From Paracoccaceae bacterium (GTDB lineage Bacteria; Pseudomonadota; Alphaproteobacteria; Rhodobacterales; Rhodobacteraceae): a DNA stretch of 64,000 nucleotides. The notes beneath the pieces were generated by a model. It did not search any database. It saw only the letters and a list, made by a program, of their open reading frames with translations, and was not told the origin of the DNA. Position numbers and translations under genes: made by a program. The stretch covers positions 1-64,000 of the forward strand of contig WOUW01000008.1 of assembly GCA_009773055.1 (NCBI GenBank). The letters run 5' to 3'. Positions 29,351 to 38,914 of the stretch are shown here, in pieces; position 1 is the first letter of the stretch, and the number at the start of each line of letters is the position of its first letter.

Positions 29351-29617
29351 TTACTGGCAGTTGGCGATAAAGCGGTTGCCATACTGGTCGCGATAATAGC
29401 ATTTGCCACGCTGCTGCGGGACCGGGCCGATCAGTTGCGAAGCGGCAACGCCGACGATCGCACCCACGATGGCACCCTTTTCGCGGTCTGCGTCAGACGA
29501 AACTGCGGCCCCGACCGCGGCCCCACCCAACGCGCCGATCGTGGCATTCTGTTCAGCTGGCGTGCAGGCGGCCAAAGCGGCCACCAAGAGGGGAAGTGCA
29601 AGGATAGTGCGGGTCAT
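29351..29617 (-). CDS. glycine-zipper lipoprotein
   Basis: MTRTILALPLLVAALAACTPAEQNATIGALGGAAVGAAVSSDADREKGAIVGAIVG; lipobox LAAC. Confidence 0.75.
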   Translation of the reverse strand: MTRTILALPLLVAALAACTPAEQNATIGALGGAAVGAAVSSDADREKGAIVGAIVGVAASQLIGPVPQQRGKCYYRDQYGNRFIANCQ

Positions 29618-29734
29618 GTCTTTGCTCCGATGAGTGAGTCTGCGGGACGAGTCTACTGAGCTATAACGCGGACGCCGCCGGAAAGTTCCGCATTGGCGGA
29701 TTTCGTCCGAAACCCGCGCACGGAACCGGCGAAA

Positions 29735-31012
29735 TCAACCCTGACGGGCTGCGGCCACCGCTGCCTCAAGGATCTCCATCGCCTCGGCGAAATGCGTGTC
29801 CGGAATGGTGATCGGTGCCAGGAAGCGGACCACGTTGCCATAGACGCCGCAGGTCAAAAGGATCAGGCCGCGCTTCTGCGCCTCCATCCGGACCCGGCCG
29901 GTGAAGCCCGCGTCAGGCTCATGCGTGCCGGGTTTGCCGAACTCGACCGCGACCATGAAGCCCGGACCGCGAATGTCCATGATCTCGGGCGTGGTGGCGC
30001 GCAAGGCCTCCAGCCGCTGCTTCAGCCGGCTGCCAAGCTCGTTCGCCCGGGCGCAGAGGTCTTCCTCCTCGATCACGTCAAGGACGGCATTGGCCGCCGC
30101 AATCCCCAAGGGGTTCCCGGCATAAGTGCCACCCAGACCGCCCGGATTTGCCGCGTCCATAAGCTCTGCCTTGCCCGTGACGGCCGCCAGGGGCAACCCG
30201 CCTGCGAGCCCCTTGGCCATCGTCGTCAGGTCAGCGGCCACACCGTGCACTTCCATCGCGAACAGCGCGCCGGTGCGCGCAAAGCCGGTCTGCACCTCGT
30301 CGGCGATCATCACGATGCCATGCTGGTCGCACAGGGCGCGGATCGCCTTCACCAGATCGGTCGGTGCGGGATAGAACCCACCCTCGCCTTGCACCGGTTC
30401 AAAGATGATCGCGGCGACGCGTGCTGGGTCAAGATCGGCTTTGAACAGCTTTTCGATCCCTGCCATCGCGTCCTTGGTCGAGATGCCATGCGGCTCCATC
30501 GGGAAGGGGACGTGGAAGACGTCCGGCATCATCGAGCCAAAGCCCTTCTTGTAAGGCTCGACCTTGCCAGTCAGCGACATGCCCATGAAGGTCCGGCCAT
30601 GAAAGCCGCCGCCAAAGGCGATGACGGCATTGCGGCCCGTGGCGATACGGGCGATCTTGATCGCGTTCTCGCAGGCTTCCGCGCCCGTCGTCACGAAGAT
30701 CGTCTTCTTCTTCCAAGGGCCTGGCACCTTCTCGTTCAGCCGTTCGGCCAGCCGGATGTAGTTTTCATAGGGCATCACCTGGTGGCAGGTGTGGGTGAAC
30801 TTCGCCATCTGGCTTGCAACGGCTGCCATCACCTTGGGGTGGCAATGCCCGGTGTTCACCACCGCGATCCCGGCGGCAAAGTCGATGTAGCGGTTGCCCT
30901 CGATGTCCCAGATCTCCGAGTTCAGCGCCCGATCCGCGTAGATCTGGGTCATCATCCCGACCCCGCGCGAAATGGCATCATCACGGCGCTTGGCGACTTC
31001 GGCATTCAGCAT
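29735..31012 (-). CDS. gabT: 4-aminobutyrate aminotransferase
   Basis: 425 aa class III aminotransferase; IEGNRYIDFAAGIAVVNTGHCHP, VMIADEVQTGFARTGALFAME. Confidence 0.92.
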   Translation of the reverse strand: MLNAEVAKRRDDAISRGVGMMTQIYADRALNSEIWDIEGNRYIDFAAGIAVVNTGHCHPKVMAAVASQMAKFTHTCHQVMPYENYIRLAERLNEKVPGPWKKKTIFVTTGAEACENAIKIARIATGRNAVIAFGGGFHGRTFMGMSLTGKVEPYKKGFGSMMPDVFHVPFPMEPHGISTKDAMAGIEKLFKADLDPARVAAIIFEPVQGEGGFYPAPTDLVKAIRALCDQHGIVMIADEVQTGFARTGALFAMEVHGVAADLTTMAKGLAGGLPLAAVTGKAELMDAANPGGLGGTYAGNPLGIAAANAVLDVIEEEDLCARANELGSRLKQRLEALRATTPEIMDIRGPGFMVAVEFGKPGTHEPDAGFTGRVRMEAQKRGLILLTCGVYGNVVRFLAPITIPDTHFAEAMEILEAAVAAARQG

Positions 31013-31211
31013 GGTCTTGGCTCCCCAGAATCCATGGCCACCACGCGGGTCAGACTCGCGCCTTCGGGCCTTTGCGCCATTTGATCAAATATCGCGCCGG
31101 GGTTCAACTGTCTTGGCAATGAATCAAGTCGGCCAGGGAACAGGATGCGATTCAGCTTTCATTAACCATCTGCGGTGCAGCCTGTGCCCGAAGACTGCGA
31201 GGAGGGCGCGA

Positions 31212-32342
31212 ATGGCGGACGGCCAGCTATCAGGCTTCGAAGACGACCAGCTTGACCGGCTGCGTCTCCTGCGGTCGCGCCGGGTCGGGGCCGTCACCTA
31301 TCATCGGCTGATTGCCGAACACGGCTCGGCCCGTGCAGCCCTAGCGGCGCTGCCTGACATCGCCCGTTCTGCCGGGGTGGAAAACTACGAACCCTGTCCG
31401 CTGGGCGTGGTCCTGGCCGAACAGCGGCAGGGGCTGGCGGCGGGGGCGCGGCTTTTGGTCCATGGCGGGCCGGGCTATCCCAAGGCCTTGACCGAAGTCC
31501 CCGACGCGCCGCCGGTTCTCTGGGCTGTCGGCAACATTGCTTTGCTCAACCGTCCCGCTGTCGGCATGGTCGGCGCCCGCAATGCCTCTTCGCTTGGGAT
31601 GCGGATGGCCCGCAGGCTGGGCCTTGGCCTGTCCGAAGCCGGGTTCACTGTCGTCTCCGGCTTGGCCCGCGGCATCGACACTGCGTCGCATGAGGCCGCG
31701 TTGGAGGCGGAGGGGCGGACCATTGCCGTGATGGCTGGTGGCATCGACGTCATATACCCGGCGGAAAATGACGAATTGGCCCGCCAGATCGACGCAAATG
31801 GTTGCCGGATCAGTGAACACCCGCCCGGCCTTGAACCCAAGGCGCGCCATTTCCCGCTTCGCAACCGGATCGTTGCAGGTCTGTCGCGCGCCGTCGTCGT
31901 GGTCGAGGCTGCGGCGAAATCCGGCAGTCTGATCACCGCGAAGGCCGCGCTGGACTATGGCCGCGACGTCATGGCTGTCCCCGGCCACCCGTTCGATGCC
32001 CGCGCGTCGGGCTGCAACATGCTGATCCGCGACGGGGCCTTGCTTGCGCGCGGACCGCAGGACGTGCTGGAGGCCCTGGGCGCGCCGACCCGTGACCTGC
32101 CCGAGCCAGCGATGCGTCAGGCACCGCGTTCCGGCCCCGAAACCGTGCAGCGACCGCTGAAAGAAGTGGCCCTCCTCCACTCGATGATCCTCAACCGCCT
32201 TGGTCCCAGCCCGCTGGCAGAAGATCAGCTGATGCGCGACCTCAATGTCACTCCGGCCGAGCTTGCCCCCGAACTTCTGGCGCTTGAACTCGACGGTCGC
32301 ATTTCCCGACAATCAGGCGGATTGCTGGCCCGGGTGGACTAG
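31212..32342 (+). CDS. dprA: DNA processing protein DprA
   Basis: VGMVGARNASSLGMRMARRLGLGLSEAGFTVVSGLARGIDTASHEAALE; ATG 31212. Confidence 0.93.
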   Translation: MADGQLSGFEDDQLDRLRLLRSRRVGAVTYHRLIAEHGSARAALAALPDIARSAGVENYEPCPLGVVLAEQRQGLAAGARLLVHGGPGYPKALTEVPDAPPVLWAVGNIALLNRPAVGMVGARNASSLGMRMARRLGLGLSEAGFTVVSGLARGIDTASHEAALEAEGRTIAVMAGGIDVIYPAENDELARQIDANGCRISEHPPGLEPKARHFPLRNRIVAGLSRAVVVVEAAAKSGSLITAKAALDYGRDVMAVPGHPFDARASGCNMLIRDGALLARGPQDVLEALGAPTRDLPEPAMRQAPRSGPETVQRPLKEVALLHSMILNRLGPSPLAEDQLMRDLNVTPAELAPELLALELDGRISRQSGGLLARVD

Positions 32343-32647
32343 GGTCGATTCGACGCGAACGGTCTGCGTTGCACGGCCTTTCTTTCCGGAACACGCCAGA
32401 AAGACGCGCGGAAGACGGGTGGAAGACGCTTACCCTTTACGAAACCTTGCCAATTAACGCCCGTTCCCAAGCACTTGGCTGGCGGCTGAGGACCCCTTGG
32501 CCCACCCGTTCGTCCCCCTCCAAACACACCTTCAGAATCGAGAACAGCGACACGACGAGCGACCCCGTGAAGCCCCCCGGTTGACAAGCCCTCACCTTCC
32601 CCCACATGTTGCCCCGCCATTTGCCGGGCGCGGGAGTTTCACGAAAT

Positions 32648-35237
32648 ATGCCAGTCGTTGTCGTCGAATCCCCCGCCAAGGCCAAGACAATAAACAAGTA
32701 TCTCGGCCCGGACTTCGTCGTCCTCGCCTCCTACGGCCATGTCCGCGACCTGCCCGCAAAGGACGGATCAGTCGACCCCGAGAACGGGTTCGACATGCTT
32801 TGGGAAGTTGCACCCGAATCAAAAAAGCACATCCGCGCCATCACCGAGGCCTTGAAGACTGACGACACCCTGATCCTTGCCACCGACCCGGATCGCGAAG
32901 GCGAGGCGATCAGCTGGCACTTGAGGGAAGCCCTGCAAGGCTCTCTGAAAAAAGGGAAAAAAGTCGCCCGCGTGACCTTCAACGCGATCACCAAAGACGC
33001 GGTGACCAAGGCGATGAAGGAACCGCGCGACATCGACACGCCGCTCGTCGAAGCCTATCTCGCCCGTCGCGCTCTGGACTATCTGGTGGGCTTCACGCTT
33101 TCCCCCGTCCTCTGGCGCAAACTTCCGGGCGCGAAGTCCGCAGGCCGCGTGCAATCCGTCTGCCTCCGCCTGATCGTTGAGCGGGAAATGGAGATCGAGG
33201 CCTTCAAGGCCCAGGAATACTGGACCGTCAAGGCGGTCTTCCGCACCCCGAGGGGGCAAGAGTTCGAGGCCGGCATGGTCACCCTTGGCGGCAAGAAGCT
33301 GACCAAGTTCGATATCCCTACCGCCACGGCCGCCGAGCTTGCTGTTCAGGCCGGAAAATCCCGCGATTTCAAGGTTCTGGCGGTGGAATCGAAACCTGCG
33401 GCCCGCAATCCCTGGCCGCCCTTCATGACTTCGACCCTTCAGCAAGAAGCGAGCCGGAAGTATGGCTTGGGCGCCAAACAGTGCATGAATGCAGCGCAAC
33501 GCCTGTATGAGGCGGGGCATATCACCTACATGCGGACCGACGGCATCGACATGGCCCCCGAAGCCGTGATGGCGACGCGCGGCGAAATCGACAAGCGGTT
33601 CGGCAAGGCCTACGTTCCGGATTCTGTACAAGAACAAGGCCAAGAATGCTCAGGAAGCACATGAATGCATCCGGCCGACCGACATGGGCGTCGGGCCCGA
33701 TAAAATCCGGGTCGAGGACGACCAGCGCAAGCTTTACGACCTGATCTGGAAACGCACCATCGCCAGCCAGATGGCCGCGGCTCGGCTAGAGCGGACGGCG
33801 GTCGACATCACCTCGCCGGATGGCCAGGTCGGGTTCAGGGCCAACGGACAGGTCGTTCTTTTTGACGGATATCTCAAGGTCTACGACCAGGGCCGCGATG
33901 ACCGGCAAGATGGCGACGAAGACGAGGAAGGCCGCCTGCCGCAACTGATGCAGGGCGAGGCTCTGGACAAAGGCGCTGTCACCCCGGACCAGCATTTCAC
34001 GCAGCCCCCGCCGCGCTATACCGAAGCGACGCTGGTGAAGCGGATGGAAGAGCTGGGGATCGGGCGACCGTCGACCTATGCCTCGATTCTGACCACGATC
34101 GTCGACCGGGAATATGTCCGCAAGGACAAGAATCGCCTGTTCCCGGAAGACAAGGGGCGGCTCGTGACGGCTTTCCTGTCGAACTTCTTCCACCGCTATG
34201 TTGAATACGACTTCACCGCCGACCTTGAGGCCGAACTGGACGACGTTTCGGCCGGAGACCGCGATTACAAGGACGTGCTGACCCGGTTCTGGCGGGATTT
34301 CAGCGCGGCGGTGGCCGAAACGGCTGACCTGCGGATCGGCGAGGTGCTGGAGAAACTGGACGAATTCCTCGCTCCCCATCTTTACCCGGCGCGGGCAGAT
34401 GGTAGCGACCCGAGGGTCTGCCCGACCTGTGGGTCCGGGCGTCTTCACTTGAAGACCGCGCGGTCGGGCGGGGCTTTCATCGGCTGCGGCAACTATCCGG
34501 AGTGTCGGTATACCCGGCCCTTGGCGGGGGATGCCGAGTCAGTGGCCTCGGATGGGCGCATCCTGGGGCAGGATGAAAACGGGGTGGAGATCAGCCTGCG
34601 CGCGGGCCGGTTCGGCCCATACGTCCAGCGGGGCGAGGCGTCGGAGGCCAATCCGAAGCCGGACCGGGCGAGCCTGCCGAAGGGGTGGACGCCGGATGGG
34701 CTGACGCTGGAACGGGCATTGGCGCTGTTGTCCCTGCCGCGCGAGGTGGGCAAGCACCCGGAAGATGGGGTGCTGGTTGAGGCCGGGATCGGGCGGTTCG
34801 GGCCCTATGTGAAGCATGGGTCGGTCTATGCCAACATTCCGGACGTGGAGGAGGTCTTCACCATCGGGATGAACCGGGCGATGGAAGTGCTGGCTCAGAA
34901 GGCCACGCGGGGCGGAAGGGCGGCTCCGGCGGGGCCGCTTCGGACCCTTGGGGCGCATCCGGACGGGGGTGAGGTCCAGGTGATGCCGGGCAAATACGGG
35001 CCCTATGTGAAGTGGGAGAAGGTCAACGCGACCCTGCCGAAGGGGGTGGAGCCTGAGGCGGTCACGCTGGAGGAGGCTCTGGTTCTGATCTCCGAGAAAG
35101 CCGGGAAGTCGGGGGGCAAGAAGAAGGCTGCGCCGAAAAGGGCGGCCGCACCGAAGGCTGCGGTGGCCAAGAAGGCTGCCCCGAAGAAGGCGGCAGCGAA
35201 GAAGGCTCCGGCGAAAAAGGTTGCCGCGAAGGCTTGA
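32648..35237 (+). pseudogene. topA: DNA topoisomerase I, reading frame interrupted near 33628 (frameshift or assembly error)
   Basis: Frame 1 32648-33664 (MPVVVVESPAKAKTINKYLGPDF ... GKAYVPDSV) and frame 2 continuing through KNKAKNAQEAHECIRPTDMGVGPDK... to 35237; together they make a complete TopA with zinc-finger and Lys/Ala tail. Confidence 0.9.
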
Positions 35238-35314
35238 GGCTGTCCACGGTGGGCAGCCGAGGCCAGTCCTGCAAAATCAACGGCTTGGCCGTGGACATTT
35301 ACCGGATCTTAACA
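35238..35314 (+). repeat. 3'-proximal structured repeat element, copy 2 (downstream of topA)
   Basis: GGCTGTCCACGGTGGGCAGCCGAGGCCAGTCCTGCAAAATCAACGGCTTGGCCGTGGACATTTACCGGATCTTAACA directly after topA TGA; outer arms TGTCCACGG (35241-35249) and CCGTGGACA (35289-35297). Confidence 0.75.
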
Positions 35315-35345
35315 AGCGCCCACAGCGCAACGGGCGGGCTGGACC

Positions 35346-35394
35346 AAATTCCTTACTCAAGGAATTTTCCAAGAATCTTACCTGAAATTCTTGG
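35346..35394. terminator. two consecutive hairpins between convergent topA and choV
   Basis: AAATTCCTT-ACTC-AAGGAATTT (35346-35367) and CCAAGAAT...ATTCTTGG (35369-35394). Confidence 0.65.
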
Positions 35395-35396
35395 CT

Positions 35397-36428
35397 TTAG
35401 CCGCGCGGGTTGATCAGCTTCGCCATCAATCCGGCTGTCCGCACCATCCCGAGGTTCCGGCCGTTTTCTGTCACCACCAGCTCGGCCACGCCCTTGGACA
35501 TCAGGTCCATGATGTCCTTGACCGGGGTTTCGGCGGGCAGCTCGTGCGCATGAGCCGAAGCCTCGCCCGGCTCCATCACATCACGCGCGGTCAGGACACC
35601 CAGCGGGTTCATATGGGCCACGAAGTCGGCCACATACTCTGAAACCGGGTTGGCGATGATCTCGCGCGCCGTGCCGCACTGGACGATCCGGCCGCCCTCC
35701 ATCAGCGCGATGCGGTTACCTATCTTGAAGGCCTCATCGAGGTCGTGGCTGACGAAGACGATGGTGCGCTTGAGCTTGGCTTGCAGGTCCAGAAGCTCGT
35801 CCTGCAGCTTTGAGCGGATCAAGGGGTCTAGCGCCGAGAAGGGCTCGTCCATCAAGAGGATCGGGGCATCGGTGACGAAGGCGCGGGCGAGGCCAACGCG
35901 CTGTTGCATGCCGCCGGAGAGGTCGCCGACCTTGCGTTCAGCCCATTGGCTTAGGTTCACCAGCTCCAGTTGGGCGTCAACTTTTGGTTTCCGCGCTTCT
36001 GGCGACATGCCGGCAAGCTCCAGCCCCAGGCCGACGTTTTCGCGGACGGACCGCCAGGGCAGCAGACCGAATTGCTGAAAGACCATCGCGATGCGGGTCG
36101 CGCGCAGGCGGCGCAGGGTTTCGGGGTTTGCCTTGGTGACCGAGACCATCCTGTCGTTCTCAAGCACCCGCACTTCGCCCCGGACGACGGGGTTCAGCGC
36201 GTTGACCCCGCGCAGAAGCGTGGACTTGCCGGACCCGGAAAGCCCCATGAGAACAAGGATTTCGCCCTCGGCCACGGTCAGGGAACAGTCGTGGACGCCT
36301 AGCACTTGTCCGGTGGCCTGCTGCACCTCTTGCCGGGTCTTGCCCTGATCCATCAGGGGCAGGGCGCGGTCCGGGTTGTCGCCAAAGACGATGGAGACCT
36401 TGTCGAATTCAACGGCAGCGCGGCTCAT
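35397..36428 (-). CDS. choV: choline/glycine betaine ABC transporter ATP-binding protein
   Basis: GLSGSGKSTLLRGVNALNPVVRGEV, LSGGMQQRVGLARAFVTDAPILLMDEPFSALDPLIR, C-terminal CBS-like region; upstream ORF extension is out of context. Confidence 0.9.
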   Translation of the reverse strand: MSRAAVEFDKVSIVFGDNPDRALPLMDQGKTRQEVQQATGQVLGVHDCSLTVAEGEILVLMGLSGSGKSTLLRGVNALNPVVRGEVRVLENDRMVSVTKANPETLRRLRATRIAMVFQQFGLLPWRSVRENVGLGLELAGMSPEARKPKVDAQLELVNLSQWAERKVGDLSGGMQQRVGLARAFVTDAPILLMDEPFSALDPLIRSKLQDELLDLQAKLKRTIVFVSHDLDEAFKIGNRIALMEGGRIVQCGTAREIIANPVSEYVADFVAHMNPLGVLTARDVMEPGEASAHAHELPAETPVKDIMDLMSKGVAELVVTENGRNLGMVRTAGLMAKLINPRG

Positions 36429-37255
36429 TTCGACACCCTCAGCATGCGGTCGAGAAGAATTGCCACCACCACGATGATGAAGCCGGATTCGAAGCCGAGC
36501 GCGGTGTTGACGCTGTTCAGCGCACGCACGACCGGCACGCCAAGGCCGTTGGCACCGACGAGCGCGGCGATGACGACCATCGAGAGCGACAGCATGATGG
36601 TCTGGTTCAAGCCCGCCATGATCTGCGGCATGGCCCAGGGAAGCTCGACCTTCCAAAGCCGCTGCTTCGGGGTGGCCCCAAAGGCGGTGGCGGCTTCCAG
36701 AAGTGCCATGGGGGTGGAGGAGACACCAAGATGGGTCAGCCGAATCGGCGCGGGCAGGACGAAGATCACCGTGGCGATCAGGCCGGGGACCATGCCAAGG
36801 CCGAAGAAGACGATGGCCGGGATCAGGTAGACGAAGGTTGGCAGGGTCTGCATCAGGTCGAGGATCGGGACAATGGCGGTGTAAAGCCGGGGGCGGTGCG
36901 CGGCAGCGATCCCAATCGGTACGCCAAGGCCCATGCAGACCACGCAAGCCGACAGGATCAGGGTCAGGCTTTCAGTGGTTTCCTCCCAGTATCCCTGGTT
37001 CAGGATGAAGAGAAAGCCGAGAAAGACGCCAAGGCACACCTTCCAGCTGCGCTGCAGATACCAGGTCAGAGCCACGAACAGGGCCACGAGAATCAGCGGG
37101 TGCGGGGCTTGAAGCAGCCACAGGATGCCCTCGATCATCGCTTCCATGACGGTCGAAATGGCATCAAAGAGCGGCGAGAGGTTGTCCTTCATCCAGTCGA
37201 AGATGGTCTTCGCCACCTTGCCGACCGGGATCTTGTAATCCGTCAGCCAGTCCAT
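36425..37255 (-). CDS. choW: choline/glycine betaine ABC transporter permease
   Basis: MDWLTDYKIPVGKVAKTIFDWMKDN...; MQTLPTFVYLIPAIVFFGLGMVPGLIATVIFVLPAPIRLTHLG. Confidence 0.9.
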   Translation of the reverse strand: MDWLTDYKIPVGKVAKTIFDWMKDNLSPLFDAISTVMEAMIEGILWLLQAPHPLILVALFVALTWYLQRSWKVCLGVFLGFLFILNQGYWEETTESLTLILSACVVCMGLGVPIGIAAAHRPRLYTAIVPILDLMQTLPTFVYLIPAIVFFGLGMVPGLIATVIFVLPAPIRLTHLGVSSTPMALLEAATAFGATPKQRLWKVELPWAMPQIMAGLNQTIMLSLSMVVIAALVGANGLGVPVVRALNSVNTALGFESGFIIVVVAILLDRMLRVSK

Positions 37256-37281
37256 GCTGTCCCCCTGGTCGGAACGAAAGC

Positions 37282-37305
37282 GGCCCCGGGTTGGTCCCCG
37301 GGGCC
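37282..37305 (-). terminator. intercistronic hairpin between choX and choW
   Basis: Plus strand GGCCCCGGG-TTGGTC-CCCGGGGCC, 9-bp perfect arms, 6-nt loop. Confidence 0.6.
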
Positions 37306-37312
37306 TTCTTGA

Positions 37313-38242
37313 TTACTGAAGCGCGGCTGTCACGGCAGCCTTGGCGTCGCCGCCGTCCTTGGTGGTCACGCCGTCGAGCCAGGGCTCCCATGCGGTCGGA
37401 TTGGCGGCCAGCCAGGCCTTCGCGGCATCGCGCGGGTCTTCGCCGTCGTTCAGGATCTTGCCCATGATCTCGTTTTCCATGGCCAGCGAGAACGACAGGT
37501 TCTGCAGAAGTTTGCCCTGGTTCGGGCATTCCGCGACATAGCCCGCACGGACGTTGGTATCGACGACGGCGCCGCCGAAGTTGGGGCCGAAGTAGTCGTC
37601 GCCGCCGGTCAGGTAGGTCATCTTGAAGTTGGCGTTCATCGGATGCGGTTCCCAGCCGAGGAAGATGATCGGCTCGCCAGCCTCGGACTTCTTGGCAACC
37701 TCGGCCAGCATCCCCTGTTCGGAGGATTCCACGACTTCAAAGCCGTCAAGTCCGAAGGGGCCCGAGGCGATCATGTCAAGGATCAGGCGGTTGCCGTCGT
37801 TGCCGGGCTCGATCCCGTAGATCTGGCCTTCCAGCGCGTCCTTGTGGGTGGCAATGTCCTTGAAATCAGCGATGCCAAGGGCGGCCCCGGCTTCGTTGGT
37901 GGCCAGCGTGTATTTCGCGCCTTCCAGGTTCGTGCGGACGGTTTCGACCTTGCCTGCATCACGGTGCGGGGCGAGGTCGGCCTCCATCGTCGGCATCCAG
38001 TTGCCGAGGAACACGTCGACGTCGCCCTCGGCCAGGCCGGTGTAGGTGACGGGGACGGAGAGGACCTTGATTTCGGTCTCATAGCCCAAGGCCTCGGCGA
38101 CAAGCGCGGTCGCGGCGGTGGTGGCGGTGATGTCGGTCCAGCCGACGTCGGAGAAGACAATCTTGTCGCAGCCTTCGGCGAAGGCGGACCCTGCCAGCGC
38201 GAAGGTGACAGCAGTGGTCAGAAGGGTTGAACGGATGGTCAT
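37313..38242 (-). CDS. choX: choline/glycine betaine ABC transporter substrate-binding protein
   Basis: Signal peptide; CDKIVFSDVGWTDITATTAATALVAEALGYETEIKVLSVPVTYTGLAEGDVDVFLGNWMPTME. Confidence 0.93.
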   Translation of the reverse strand: MTIRSTLLTTAVTFALAGSAFAEGCDKIVFSDVGWTDITATTAATALVAEALGYETEIKVLSVPVTYTGLAEGDVDVFLGNWMPTMEADLAPHRDAGKVETVRTNLEGAKYTLATNEAGAALGIADFKDIATHKDALEGQIYGIEPGNDGNRLILDMIASGPFGLDGFEVVESSEQGMLAEVAKKSEAGEPIIFLGWEPHPMNANFKMTYLTGGDDYFGPNFGGAVVDTNVRAGYVAECPNQGKLLQNLSFSLAMENEIMGKILNDGEDPRDAAKAWLAANPTAWEPWLDGVTTKDGGDAKAAVTAALQ

Positions 38243-38263
38243 GCAGGCTCCCCATGTTTTTTG

Positions 38264-38285
38264 TTGATTGACGAGTCAATAAACT
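38264..38285. promoter_or_regulatory. BetI-operator-like palindrome
   Basis: GTTGATTGACGAGTCAATAAAC, core ATTGAC-GA-GTCAAT perfect 14-bp palindrome between divergent choX and betI. Confidence 0.65.
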
Positions 38286-38329
38286 TCGCCCTACTTCGGT
38301 TTGGCAAGAGTTTTTTGGGGCCACACCGA

Positions 38330-38911
38330 ATGCCGAAGCTTGGGATGGAGCCTATCCGCAAGGCCGCGCTGGTAAAAGCCACGATTGTCGAGATCGGCAG
38401 GGTGGGGTCCTTGGACGTGACGGTGAGCCAGATCGCCAAACGGGCGGGCATGTCCTCGGCGTTGGCGCACCACTATTTCGGGTCGAAGGAAGAGATGTTT
38501 CTGGCCGCGATGCGCCACATCATGACGCTTTATGGCGCGGAAGTGCGGGGTGCTTTGGCGGTGGCCGATGGGCCGGAGGGGCGGATTCGGGCGGTGCTGC
38601 GGGCGTCGTTCAGCCCCGGCAACTTCCGGCGCGAGGCGGTGGGGGCCTGGCTGAACTTCTGGGTGCTGGCGCAGTCGGTGCCCGAGGCGAAGCGGCTGCT
38701 GGCGATCTATCAGGGGCGACTGCGCTCGAACCTGGTGGCGGGGTTGCGACCGCTGGCCGGGGACCGTGCCGAGGCTATCGCCGAATCGCTGGGGGCGCTG
38801 ATCGACGGGCTTTACCTGCGCGAGGTGCTGAAGTCGGGCGCGCCGGACGGGGTGGCGGCAGTTGCGCTGGCGCTGCGACATCTGGAAGCCGAACTGGTGC
38901 GGGGAGCCTGA
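38330..38911 (+). CDS. betI: TetR-family transcriptional regulator BetI
   Basis: MPKLGMEPIRKAALVKATIVEIGRVGSLDVTVSQIAKRAGMSSALAHHYFGSKEEMFLAAMRHI. Confidence 0.93.
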   Translation: MPKLGMEPIRKAALVKATIVEIGRVGSLDVTVSQIAKRAGMSSALAHHYFGSKEEMFLAAMRHIMTLYGAEVRGALAVADGPEGRIRAVLRASFSPGNFRREAVGAWLNFWVLAQSVPEAKRLLAIYQGRLRSNLVAGLRPLAGDRAEAIAESLGALIDGLYLREVLKSGAPDGVAAVALALRHLEAELVRGA

Positions 38912-38914
38912 GCG

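Noticed and set aside
32581-32609. TTGACA-like -35 upstream of topA as a sigma70 promoter
   Set aside because: TTGACA at 32581 is clear, but no convincing -10 lies at the correct spacing (CATGTT only), so it was not listed as a feature.
35397-36947. 516-aa extended version of choV
   Set aside because: Upstream part is antisense/out-of-frame sequence of choW; proper start is ATG at 36428 overlapping the choW stop.
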